A stretch of 64,000 nt of DNA from Amarolinea sp964580725 (GTDB lineage Bacteria; Chloroflexota; Anaerolineae; SSC4; Amarolineaceae): assembly GCA_964580725.1 (NCBI GenBank), contig CAZOLV010000010.1:1-64000 (forward strand). Reading direction: 5' to 3'. Below, piece after piece: positions 45,194 to 52,755 of the stretch. The translations under genes and the position numbers were made by a program. The first letter of the stretch is position 1. Each line of letters begins with the position of its first letter. The notes below the pieces were generated by a model. The model was given only the letters and a program-made list of their open reading frames with translations, ran no database searches and was not told the DNA's origin.

Positions 45194-46402
45194 ATGTCAG
45201 AACAACTCGACTCGAACAACCTGTTGGCCCAAATTCGGGCTTTTCGCGACGAATATCTGCTGCCCCTGGAACCGCAGCTATTGCAGGAGGGGGTGGCCCC
45301 GCTCTTGCCGCGCCTGGCCGAACTGCGCCGCCTGGCGCGCACGTTGGGCATCTGGGCGCCTCACCTGCCGCCGGAACTGGGCGGTCATGGCCTCTCGTTG
45401 ACCGAATTTGCCCGCGTTAGCGAGGAACTGGGACGCACACCATTGGGGCATTACACCCTCAACTGCAACGCCCCCGACATCGGCAACCAGGAACTGCTTC
45501 TGCATCACGGCTCGCCGGCGCAACAGGCCACGTACCTGGCCCCTCTGGCCCGCGGCGAGGTGCGCAGCGCCTATGCCATGACCGAGCCGGAACACGCCGG
45601 CTCGAACCCGGTGTGGCTTTCGACCACGGCCCGGCGCGCTGGCGACGACTATGTGATCAACGGCCACAAATGGTTCGTCACCGGTTTCGAGGGCGCCGCC
45701 TTCATGATCGTCATGGCGATCACCAACCCGGACGCACCTAAATTGCACCAGCGCGCCAGCCAGATCATCGTGCCGCGTGGGGCGGCGGGCGTGGAGCATG
45801 TACGCAAAATCCGCATCATGGGCGAAACGGGCGACGATTGGGCCAGCCACAGCGAACTGCGCTTTGCCGAATGCCGCGTGCCGGTCAGCAATCGTATTGG
45901 CGCCGAGGGCAGCGGCTTTGCCCTGGCGCAGGAGCGCCTGGGGCCGGGGCGCGTTCATCATTGTATGCGCTGGATTGGCGTCTGCGAACGGGTTTTCGAT
46001 CTGATGTGCGCCTACGCCGCCAAACGTGAGCTGGCGCCCGGCAAGCCGTTGATCCAACAGCAGGCCGTGCAGCACGCCATCGCCGACCGCCGCGCCGACA
46101 TCGCCGCCGCCCGCCTGCTTGTCATGGACACGGCGCAGAAGATCGAAAGCCGCGGCGCACATGGCGCACGCGTCGAAATCTCCCTCATCAAATTCTTCGC
46201 GGCCAACGTGCTCCAGCGCGTGCTCGACAGCGCCATTCAGGTGCACGGCGGGCTAGGCGTCACCGACGATACGCTGCTCTCATTTTGGTACCGGCACGAG
46301 CGCGCCGCCCGCATCTACGACGGCGCCGATGAAGTTCACAAGACCGTGGTCGCACGCCAGGTGATGAAGCCGTATGGCGTGGATATCTCGATTCTGGCCT
46401 GA
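45194..46402 (+). CDS. Acyl-CoA dehydrogenase (ACAD10/11 or LvaC-like)
   Basis: 402 residues. ATG 45194 is chosen because the promoter -10 lies 6 bp upstream and the family N-terminus fits. FAD/substrate signature YAMTEPEHAGSNP near residue 125, NGHKWFVTGFEG, and a C-terminal IQVHGGLGVTDDT and YDGADEVHKTVVARQVM. The usual YEGT-E pattern reads YDGADE, with Glu available as catalytic base. It is followed 9 bp later by an APH-type kinase. That pair is the bacterial arrangement of ACAD10/11 and of LvaA/LvaC, which turn 4-hydroxyacyl-CoA into enoyl-CoA through a phosphorylated intermediate. It is expressed divergently from the fdrA operon. Confidence 0.88.
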   Translation: MSEQLDSNNLLAQIRAFRDEYLLPLEPQLLQEGVAPLLPRLAELRRLARTLGIWAPHLPPELGGHGLSLTEFARVSEELGRTPLGHYTLNCNAPDIGNQELLLHHGSPAQQATYLAPLARGEVRSAYAMTEPEHAGSNPVWLSTTARRAGDDYVINGHKWFVTGFEGAAFMIVMAITNPDAPKLHQRASQIIVPRGAAGVEHVRKIRIMGETGDDWASHSELRFAECRVPVSNRIGAEGSGFALAQERLGPGRVHHCMRWIGVCERVFDLMCAYAAKRELAPGKPLIQQQAVQHAIADRRADIAAARLLVMDTAQKIESRGAHGARVEISLIKFFAANVLQRVLDSAIQVHGGLGVTDDTLLSFWYRHERAARIYDGADEVHKTVVARQVMKPYGVDISILA

Positions 46403-46411
46403 GCAACGCCC

Positions 46412-47485
46412 ATGAACGATGCAGCCCGCCCCACGCGCCCAGGTGAGACGCTCGACGCCGAGCGCCTGGCCGCCTTTCTGCACGACAATCTGCCCGACGC
46501 CGCCGGCGCGCTGCGCATCGAACAGTTTCATGGCGGCTTTTCCAACCTGACCTACCTGCTGCATCTGGGCGAGCGCCAACTTGTTTTGCGCCGACCGCCG
46601 TTCGGCGCCGCTGTCAAAACGGCGCACGACATGGCGCGCGAGTATCGCATTCTGCGCGCCTTGCACCCTGTCTACCCCAAGACGCCGGCAGCGCTGCTCT
46701 ACTGCGACGATACCAGCGTCATCGGCGCGCCGTTCTACATCATGGAACAGGTGCAGGGCGTCATCCTGCGCAATCGTTTGCCGCCTGGTCTCGACCTGCC
46801 GCCGGCCCGCATGACGGCGCTGTGCCAGGCGCTGATCGCCAATCTGGCGGCGCTGCATCGCCTCGACCTGCACGCCAACCGCCTGGCCGACCTGGGCCAT
46901 CCCGCCGGCTATGTGCAGCGTCAGGTCAGCGGCTGGATCGGGCGTTTCGAGCGGGCGCAGACCGACGACATACCGGCCATGACGCAGGCGGGTGCCTGGT
47001 TGGCCAGTCATCTGCCGCCCGCACAGGACGCGGCAGCCCTCATTCACAACGACTACAAGTTCGACAATGTGGTGCTCGACCCGGCCAATCTGGCGCACAT
47101 CCGCGCCGTACTCGATTGGGAAATGGCGACCGTGGGCGATCCCTGGATGGACGTGGGGGCGACGCTTGGCTACTGGGCCGAAGCGGACGACCCGGAACTG
47201 CTGCGCAACTTTGGCGTCACCGCACTGCCCGGCAGCCTGACGCGCCAGCAGGTGATCGAGGCCTATGTCGCCGCCGGCGGTCAAGAGACGCAGCACGCGC
47301 TGTTCTATTTCGTCTTTGGTTTGTACAAAGTGGCCGTCATCGTGCAGCAGATCTATGCCCGCTTTCGCCAGGGCCACACGCAGGATCCGCGCTTCGCCGG
47401 GCTGATTCATCTGGTGCGCGCCAATGGCGACATGATGGCGCAAGCGGTCGAACGGCAGCGCGTGTCAGGTTTATGGACGCGGTAG
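46412..47485 (+). CDS. Phosphotransferase (APH family), likely acyl-CoA-linked kinase
   Basis: 357 residues with a protein-kinase-like fold. ATP-binding N-lobe FHGGFSNLTYLL with VLRRPP (Lys/Arg strand). The catalytic loop LIHNDYKFDNVVLD is the APH Brenner motif, with Asp base and Asn metal ligand. The metal Asp is in VLDWEMATVGDP. Homologues next to acyl-CoA dehydrogenases include the N-terminal domain of ACAD10/11 and LvaA, which phosphorylate 4-hydroxyacyl-CoA. It is not expected to be an antibiotic kinase despite the family name. It follows the dehydrogenase by 9 bp and ends 33 bp before the H1-like gene. Confidence 0.85.
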   Translation: MNDAARPTRPGETLDAERLAAFLHDNLPDAAGALRIEQFHGGFSNLTYLLHLGERQLVLRRPPFGAAVKTAHDMAREYRILRALHPVYPKTPAALLYCDDTSVIGAPFYIMEQVQGVILRNRLPPGLDLPPARMTALCQALIANLAALHRLDLHANRLADLGHPAGYVQRQVSGWIGRFERAQTDDIPAMTQAGAWLASHLPPAQDAAALIHNDYKFDNVVLDPANLAHIRAVLDWEMATVGDPWMDVGATLGYWAEADDPELLRNFGVTALPGSLTRQQVIEAYVAAGGQETQHALFYFVFGLYKVAVIVQQIYARFRQGHTQDPRFAGLIHLVRANGDMMAQAVERQRVSGLWTR

Positions 47486-47518
47486 CAGCGGTAGCAGAAG
47501 AACGAGGAGGAGAGGCAG

Positions 47519-48322
47519 ATGCAGACAGAACTGGGAGACATGGGACACACAGCCAACCTGGGCGGTCTGGGTAACGACGAGCAGACCGAGGCTGGCCGGC
47601 GCACCGCTGCGCTCACACCGGCGGGTGCTGAGACATTACAGAAGAAGGGCGGTTCATCCGGCCGGCGCACTGCCACGCGCCGCAAGGCGGCGGATGACTC
47701 AGCAGCCAAGAAACCGGCGACCACGACGCGCCGCAAGNNNNNNNNNNNNNNNNNNNNNNNNNNNNNNNNNNNNNNNNNNNNNNNNNNNNNNNNNNNNNNN
47801 NNNNNNNNNNNNNNNNNNNNNNNNNNNNNNNNNNNNNAGAAACCGGCGACCACGACGCGCCGCAAGGCCACGACCGAGAAACCGGCGACCACCACGCGCC
47901 GCAAGAGCACAGCCGAGAAACCGGCGGCCACCACGCGCCGCAAGGCCACGACCGAGAAACCGGCGGCCACCACGCGCCGCAAGAGCACAGCCGAGAAACC
48001 GGCGGCCACCACGCGTCGCAAGAGCACAGCCAGGAAACCGGCCACGTTGGACGATGCGTTGGCGCAGCGCGGCGACGAAACCTACACCGAGGCCGATCTG
48101 GAGGCTGGCAAGAAGCTGGCATTGACCATTTTGAGCAAGGCTTTAGCGAGCGGCGGGCTGAGCGCGTTGATCAGCATCCTAATGCCCGGCAGCCGCGGCA
48201 GCGCCAGCAATGCGCAGTCGCTTCTGCCGATGCTCGGCGAGATTTACGGGGATCTCAATGCCGAGGAGCAGAAGCAACTGCGCGCCCTGATCGCCTGGAT
48301 CAAGGGTGAATTCCGGCCCTGA
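47519..48322 (+). CDS. Histone H1-like Lys/Arg/Ala/Thr repeat protein with folded C-terminal region (contains assembly gap)
   Basis: 267 codons with the gap counted as 100 N. Residues about 1-60 are polar, then come 13-residue repeats (KPATTTRRKATTE, KPAATTRRKSTAE and variants): one before the N run at 47738-47837 and about five after it. The last 90 residues are acidic to neutral and probably helical (LDDALAQRGDETYTEADLE, then a hydrophobic stretch and NAEEQKQLRALIAWIKGEF). The repeat region resembles H1/HctB-type nucleoid proteins and probably binds DNA or RNA; the tail may oligomerise. GGAGGAGAGG lies upstream. The frame agrees on both sides of the gap. Repeat number, and so charge, is unknown. 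Confidence 0.75.
   Translation: MQTELGDMGHTANLGGLGNDEQTEAGRRTAALTPAGAETLQKKGGSSGRRTATRRKAADDSAAKKPATTTRRKXXXXXXXXXXXXXXXXXXXXXXXXXXXXXXXXXXKPATTTRRKATTEKPATTTRRKSTAEKPAATTRRKATTEKPAATTRRKSTAEKPAATTRRKSTARKPATLDDALAQRGDETYTEADLEAGKKLALTILSKALASGGLSALISILMPGSRGSASNAQSLLPMLGEIYGDLNAEEQKQLRALIAWIKGEFRP
47709..48040. repeat. 39-bp tandem repeat with a 100-N gap (47738-47837)
   Basis: Each 39-bp unit encodes 13 residues of KPA-TTRRK-TE type. Units alternate between ATTE and STAE ends, pointing to a higher-order 78-bp unit. The copy number is masked by the gap. Confidence 0.9.
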
Positions 48323-48329
48323 CGCCAGG

Positions 48330-49538
48330 TCAGCTTTCCCACGCCGCCGGGTCGTAAGGCGGCAGCTCGCAGCGCAGTTCGCCGTCACGGCGATAGCCGA
48401 GCGCATAACCGGCCTGCATCAGCATGTGGATTTCACTGGTGCCTTCGTAGATGATCGCCCCGCGCGAATTGCGCAGGTAGCGTTCCACGTCGTACTCATC
48501 GCTGTAGCCGTAAGCGCCGTGAATCTGAATCGCCTCATGCGCCGCCTGGAACGAGGCGTCGGTGGCGAACCATTTGAGCAGCGAGGTTTCACGGGTGTTG
48601 CGCAGCCCGTGATTCTTCATCCAGCCCACCTTGAGCATCATCAGACGACCATACTCATAGTCGCGCACCATCTTGGCGATCTTCTCTTGCATCAGTTGGT
48701 GCTTGCCGATTTCACGACCAAAGGTCTTGCGCGTGTTGGCGTATGCGACGCTGGCTTCCAGGCAGGCCCGGATCAACCCCACGGCGCCGGCGCCCACGGT
48801 GAAGCGCCCATTGTCCAGGCACGACATGGCGATCTTGAACCCTTCGCCCTCCTCGCCCAGGCGGTTGCTGGCTGGCACGCGCACATCGGCGCAGTTGACC
48901 CAACCGGTCGAACCGGCGCGCACGCCAAGTTTGCCGTGAATGTCGCCGCGCGTCACGCCTGGCCGGTCAGTTTCGATGATGAATGCGCTCAACTGGTCGT
49001 GCGGATCGGGGCGCTCCGGGTTGGTGCGCGCCACCCACAGGATGTTGTGCGCCTTCGTCGCCAGCGAAATCCACATCTTCTCGCCGTTGATGATGTAGTC
49101 GTCACCCGCGCGCTGCGCCGTGGAGGACATCGCCGCCACGTCACTGCCGACGCCAGGCTCGGTCAGGCCAAACATCGCGTATTTTTCGCCTTTGGCCTGC
49201 GGGACCAGAAACCGCTGTTTCTGCTCCTCTGTGCCCCACTGCAACAGCGCCATGCTGTTGAGACCCATGTGCACCGACATCACCACACGCAGGCTGGTGT
49301 CGCCTGCCTCCAGTTCTTCGCACACCAGGCCCAACGTCGTGTAGTCGAAGCCCTGGCCGCCGTACCGCTGTGGAAGGCAGATGCCGAGGATGCCAAGCTC
49401 CGCCATACGCGACAAAAACTGCGGCGGCATCTGCTGTGTGCGGTCGGCTTCCTTGATGACAGGGTTCACTTCCTTGCGCACGAAATCGCGCACCATCTGC
49501 TGCGCCTGCACCTGTTCCGGGGTCAATGCAAAATCCAT
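48330..49538 (-). CDS. Acyl-CoA dehydrogenase
   Basis: 402 residues from ATG 49538 (MDFALTPEQVQ); AAAGGAG lies about 10 nt upstream. MFGLTEPGVGSDVAAMS binds substrate and FAD, and NGEKMWISLATKA continues the beta domain. The C-terminal domain has IHGAYGYSDEYDVERYLR and the catalytic Glu in IIYEGTSEIHMLM, typical of short/branched-chain and glutaryl-type dehydrogenases. It oxidises an acyl-CoA to the 2-enoyl-CoA and passes electrons to ETF. It converges on the H1-like gene with only 7 bp between stops. Substrate chain unknown. Confidence 0.93.
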   Translation of the reverse strand: MDFALTPEQVQAQQMVRDFVRKEVNPVIKEADRTQQMPPQFLSRMAELGILGICLPQRYGGQGFDYTTLGLVCEELEAGDTSLRVVMSVHMGLNSMALLQWGTEEQKQRFLVPQAKGEKYAMFGLTEPGVGSDVAAMSSTAQRAGDDYIINGEKMWISLATKAHNILWVARTNPERPDPHDQLSAFIIETDRPGVTRGDIHGKLGVRAGSTGWVNCADVRVPASNRLGEEGEGFKIAMSCLDNGRFTVGAGAVGLIRACLEASVAYANTRKTFGREIGKHQLMQEKIAKMVRDYEYGRLMMLKVGWMKNHGLRNTRETSLLKWFATDASFQAAHEAIQIHGAYGYSDEYDVERYLRNSRGAIIYEGTSEIHMLMQAGYALGYRRDGELRCELPPYDPAAWES

Positions 49539-49798
49539 AAGAGCGTCACTCCTTTGTGAAGAGATCGAGGTTCGTTTTTTTCTGTCTGTTCGACGCCTGT
49601 ACGCCGAAGTCCTGGAGCGCGCCGCCCCTCGCTGGCCGATCACGCCGCAGACAGGCTGCCTGCCACCACGGCAGACGCCCGCTCATCAACAAGTATACCA
49701 CAGAAGCGGTCGGACGGCCCATTTGCCGGCGATCTGCCCGCTGTGCCGGCGCGCCAACCCGTGACACAGCCAGGATCGTGAATTCTACATCAAGTATT
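49539..49798. other. Intergenic region upstream of the csp promoter
   Basis: 260 bp between the divergent acyl-CoA dehydrogenase and the csp promoter. No gene or convincing signal is seen beyond the ribosome site of the minus-strand gene. Confidence 0.5.
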
Positions 49799-49827
49799 TT
49801 GACGATTTTTCGACAGTGTGCTAAAAT
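49799..49827 (+). promoter_or_regulatory. Promoter of the cold-shock/RRM operon
   Basis: TTGACG (49799-49804), exactly 17 bp, TAAAAT (49822-49827). Predicted start near 49834, leaving a leader of about 140 nt before the cold-shock ATG. Long leaders are usual for cold-shock mRNAs and can act as thermosensors. Confidence 0.7.
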
Positions 49828-49973
49828 GGTCAGCGGTAGGTTGCAGTAAGCATCTGTTCGGACGTGGAGAACGCTGTCAGGCTTGCGATGCCAGGCGGTG
49901 TTCTTTTTTGTTCGCAGAGCTTTTACCTACGGATACTGGTTGGGGAGGTTGCGCAGCTTCAGTGGAAAAGCGC

Positions 49974-50171
49974 ATGGTCGGAACTGTCAAGTGGTTCAAT
50001 GGTGCCAAGGGATACGGATTCATTCTGCAAGAGAATGGTGAAGATGTTTTTGTGCACTACTCCGCCATCCAGTCGGATGGCTTTCGCACGCTCCAGGCGG
50101 GTGAGCGTGTCGAGTTTGAGCTTTGTGAAGGCGCTAAAGGCGCCCATGCCGCCAACGTCGTTCGAGTTTAG
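49974..50171 (+). CDS. Cold-shock protein (CspA family)
   Basis: 65 residues, one cold-shock domain. The start MVGTVKWFNGAKGYGFI is the family N-terminus, with RNP1 (KGYGFI) and RNP2 (VFVHY). It binds single-stranded RNA/DNA and melts structure at low temperature. The Shine-Dalgarno is weak (GGAAAAG), with a better GGGGAGG 30 nt upstream. In-frame codons upstream to 49818 belong to the leader. The RRM gene follows after 33 bp with a 12-bp palindrome (50178-50189) between them. Confidence 0.95.
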   Translation: MVGTVKWFNGAKGYGFILQENGEDVFVHYSAIQSDGFRTLQAGERVEFELCEGAKGAHAANVVRV

Positions 50172-50204
50172 TTTTCGTGCCCGCGGGCAAAGGTGAGTGA
50201 TTAG

Positions 50205-50594
50205 ATGAGCACCAGGTTGTACATTGGGAACCTTCCCTACACTATGACGGACAACGATCTTGCGCAGCTGTTCAGCGGCGCAGGTGAGGTCAAGTCGGCT
50301 GAAGTTGTGCGTGACCGCGAAACTGGCCAGAGCAAGGGCTTTGGTTTCGTGGAAATGAAGGATGCCGCAGGCGCCGAGAAGGCCCTGCAGATGAACGGAT
50401 CGTCGTTCCAGAATCGCCAGATTCGGGTTGACTCGGCCCGTCCGCGTGAACCGCGTGAGGGCGGCGGCGGCTTCGGCGGCGAGCGTCGTGGCGGCGGCTA
50501 CGGCGGCGGCGGGTTTGGCGGTGGCCGCGGTGGCGACCGTGGCGGCGACCGGCGCGGCGGCTTCGGCGGCGGCCGGCGTGATCGCGATCGGTAA
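50205..50594 (+). CDS. RRM-domain RNA-binding protein with Gly/Arg-rich tail
   Basis: 129 residues. A single RRM covers residues 1-80, with RNP2 LYIGNL and RNP1 KGFGFVEM. Residues 85-129 are Gly/Arg/Asp repeats (GGGYGGGGFGGGRGGDRGG), an RGG-type disordered tail. This is the layout of cyanobacterial Rbp and plant glycine-rich proteins, which are cold-induced. AAAGGTGAG precedes the ATG. Cotranscription with the cold-shock protein suggests a shared RNA-chaperone role. Two terminators follow. Confidence 0.93.
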   Translation: MSTRLYIGNLPYTMTDNDLAQLFSGAGEVKSAEVVRDRETGQSKGFGFVEMKDAAGAEKALQMNGSSFQNRQIRVDSARPREPREGGGGFGGERRGGGYGGGGFGGGRGGDRGGDRRGGFGGGRRDRDR

Positions 50595-50602
50595 GAACCG
50601 AT

Positions 50603-50630
50603 AAGGCGTCTCTTGAGCGAACGCCTTTTC
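50603..50630 (+). terminator. Intrinsic terminator of the csp/RRM operon
   Basis: Stem AAGGCGT / ACGCCTT with an 11-nt loop followed by TTTTC, starting 8 bp after the RRM stop. Confidence 0.75.
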
Positions 50631-50635
50631 AAAAC

Positions 50636-50667
50636 AAACACCCGGAGTCTACCGACTCCGGGTGTTT
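50636..50667. terminator. Bidirectional terminator between RRM gene and efp
   Basis: A perfect 13-bp stem (AAACACCCGGAGT / ACTCCGGGTGTTT) with a 6-nt loop, having T-rich ends in both directions. It can end both the plus RRM transcript and the minus efp transcript. Confidence 0.85.
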
Positions 50668-50694
50668 GCATTCAACGGACTTTAGCGCACGTTC

Positions 50695-51255
50695 TTACTT
50701 CATCCGTTCGATGTACTCGCCGGTGCGGGTGTCAATCTTGAGCACGTCCCCTTCATTGATGAAGGCCGGCACCGTAATGCTGGCGCCGGTTTCCAGCGTC
50801 GCCGGTTTGGTCAGGTTGGTGGCGGTATCGCCCCGCACCACCATCGTTGTCTCGATCACCTTTAACGTGACGAATGTCGGCAGATCAACGTCCAGCAGGC
50901 TTTCGCCTTCCATGACCAGGATGGCGTTATCGTTCTCGCGCAGAAAACGCGCCTTGTCCCCCACCATGTCTTCGGAAACAGTGATCTGTTCGAACGTCTC
51001 CGGGTCCATGAAGACAAAATCGTCGCCGTCGCGATAGCTGAATTGCATCGGTCGGCGGTCAACACGCACCAGATCGATGTCAGAGCCGGCGCGCACGCGA
51101 TCTTCGATCACGCGGCCGTTCCTCAGATTCTTCAGACGCAGACGCACGAACGCTCGCCAGTTGCCGGGGTTGATGTGTTGGTATTCGACGACCTCATACA
51201 ACTCGTTGTTGTAGCGAATGATGTTGCCTGATCTCAAATCAGATGTCGTTGCCAT
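50695..51255 (-). CDS. efp: Elongation factor P
   Basis: 186 residues with three domains of the EF-P/eIF5A family. It relieves ribosome stalling at polyproline by contacting the peptidyl-transferase centre. The tip of domain I reads INPGNWRAF: Asn32 occupies the place of E. coli Lys34 (beta-lysylated) or the Arg of rhamnosylated EF-Ps, so known modifications at that residue cannot occur. The C-terminal domain has the EF-P signature around GASITVPAFINEGDVLKIDT and TGEYIERMK. A good promoter lies about 95 bp upstream, and a bidirectional terminator follows the stop. Confidence 0.96.
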   Translation of the reverse strand: MATTSDLRSGNIIRYNNELYEVVEYQHINPGNWRAFVRLRLKNLRNGRVIEDRVRAGSDIDLVRVDRRPMQFSYRDGDDFVFMDPETFEQITVSEDMVGDKARFLRENDNAILVMEGESLLDVDLPTFVTLKVIETTMVVRGDTATNLTKPATLETGASITVPAFINEGDVLKIDTRTGEYIERMK

Positions 51256-51348
51256 GTTTGCTTCTTTTCCTTGATCTTGATACCGGGCGCACGCTCACTG
51301 TCGCAGCGGACAGGAACGTGCTACCATACCGGATTGAATCGGCCTGAC

Positions 51349-51377
51349 ATTATCGCACACGAAAATGAGATGAGCAA
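51349..51377 (-). promoter_or_regulatory. Predicted efp promoter
   Basis: On the minus strand: TTGCTC (51377-51372), 17 bp, GATAAT (51354-51349). Predicted start near 51342. Confidence 0.55.
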
Positions 51378-51424
51378 AAAATGAGCCGCTGCGCTCACAC
51401 CACCCACGGGAGCCCTCTTACCAA

Positions 51425-52720
51425 ATGACCCAACACCGTTCGAACCTTCCCGGCTGCCTGGCAGCCTTCGTGATCTGCCTGCTTCTCTGCGCCATTGTCG
51501 CACCCGCCAGCTTTTTGATGGGCGCCATGCTGGAGCGCAAGGGTGTTCTGCCAGACTCCAGCGCCAACCGCATTGATGAAGGTCCGCCACAGTTCCAAAT
51601 CCTCTGGCAGGCGCGCGACCTCATCCAGGATCATTACGTGGATCGCAGCGCCATCGAAGATCAGCGCCTGGCCTATGGCGCCATCAAGGGCATGATCGAG
51701 GCCCTGGGTGACACCGGACACAGCCGCTTCTTGACGCCAGAGATGCGCGAGGCCGAAGCGCAGTCTCTTTCCGGTGCGTTCGAAGGCATTGGCGCCGAAA
51801 TGACGACCCGCAACGGGATGCCCGTCGTCGTCGCGCCTATGGAGGACTCGCCCGCCGAACGCGCCGGGCTGCGGGCCGGCGACATCATCGTGGCCGTGGA
51901 CGGCGAGGATATCCAGGGGCTGCCCCTGAGCGAAGTCACGGGCCGGATACGCGGCCCCAAGGGCACAAAGGTGACCTTGTCGGTCATCCATGAAGGCGAA
52001 TCGGAAATCACCGACATCACCATGACGCGCGCCCGCATCGCCCTGGTCAACGTTTCGGCGCACATGGTGCCTGGCGCCAATGTGTTGCACGTGCGCATTG
52101 GCTCCTTCAGCGAACGGGTCGGCCAGGATTTGGAGGAGGCGCTGCAAAAAGGCCAGGCCGGAGGCGCCCAGAAGGTGATCCTCGATCTGCGCAACAGCCC
52201 CGGCGGCCTGCTGGACGAGGCGATCGCCGTCGCCAGCCAGTTCCTGCAGAGCGGCCTGGTGATGCAGGAGCAGGACTCAGAGGGCAACCGCAAGCCGCTG
52301 GAGGTCGAGCCGGGCGGCGTCGCAACCGACATGCCGCTGGTGGTGCTCATCAACCAGGGAACGGCCAGCGCCGCCGAGATTGTCAGCGGGGCGATTCAAG
52401 ACCAGGGGCGCGGCTTGCTCGTCGGCGCCACCAGCTTTGGCACAGGCACCGTGCTCAATCAGTTCCGCCTGGACGATGGTTCGGCGCTTCTGCTGGCCAC
52501 GCGCCAGTGGCTCACGCCCAACGGCCGCGTGATCTGGCGCCAGGGCATCGAGCCGGATCGGCCGGTCGAACTGCCGCGCAGCGCCGAACTGGTCACCCCG
52601 TCTCGCCTCAGAAACATGACCGCCGCTGATGTGGCGGCTGCGGACGATGTTCAGTTTCTGGAAGCGTTGGCGATCCTGCAGGATGCGCCTCAAGCTGTCC
52701 AGCCCGCCGGCGTCCCCTGA
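51425..52720 (+). CDS. S41 family C-terminal processing protease-like protein, catalytic Lys replaced
   Basis: 431 residues. One N-terminal membrane helix (residues 11-35), PDZ domain about 110-190 (GAFEGIGAEM, SPAERAGLRAGDIIVAVDG), then the S41 fold with LDLRNSPGGLLDEAI. The nucleophile Ser315 is in NQGTASAAEI. The general-base Lys expected 25 residues later in an FGKG motif is Thr340 in SFGTGTVLN. Either another residue activates Ser315 or the protein is a pseudoprotease. It probably acts outside the membrane on protein C-termini. The Shine-Dalgarno is poor (GGGAG about 12 nt away). It is divergent from efp. Confidence 0.9.
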   Translation: MTQHRSNLPGCLAAFVICLLLCAIVAPASFLMGAMLERKGVLPDSSANRIDEGPPQFQILWQARDLIQDHYVDRSAIEDQRLAYGAIKGMIEALGDTGHSRFLTPEMREAEAQSLSGAFEGIGAEMTTRNGMPVVVAPMEDSPAERAGLRAGDIIVAVDGEDIQGLPLSEVTGRIRGPKGTKVTLSVIHEGESEITDITMTRARIALVNVSAHMVPGANVLHVRIGSFSERVGQDLEEALQKGQAGGAQKVILDLRNSPGGLLDEAIAVASQFLQSGLVMQEQDSEGNRKPLEVEPGGVATDMPLVVLINQGTASAAEIVSGAIQDQGRGLLVGATSFGTGTVLNQFRLDDGSALLLATRQWLTPNGRVIWRQGIEPDRPVELPRSAELVTPSRLRNMTAADVAAADDVQFLEALAILQDAPQAVQPAGVP

Positions 52721-52755
52721 ACCCCATTCGATCTGATCTCAGAGGAAGACAAACC

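Noticed and set aside
46412..47485. Antibiotic (aminoglycoside) kinase
   Set aside because: APH fold only; linkage to an acyl-CoA dehydrogenase fits ACAD10/11- or LvaA-like kinases.
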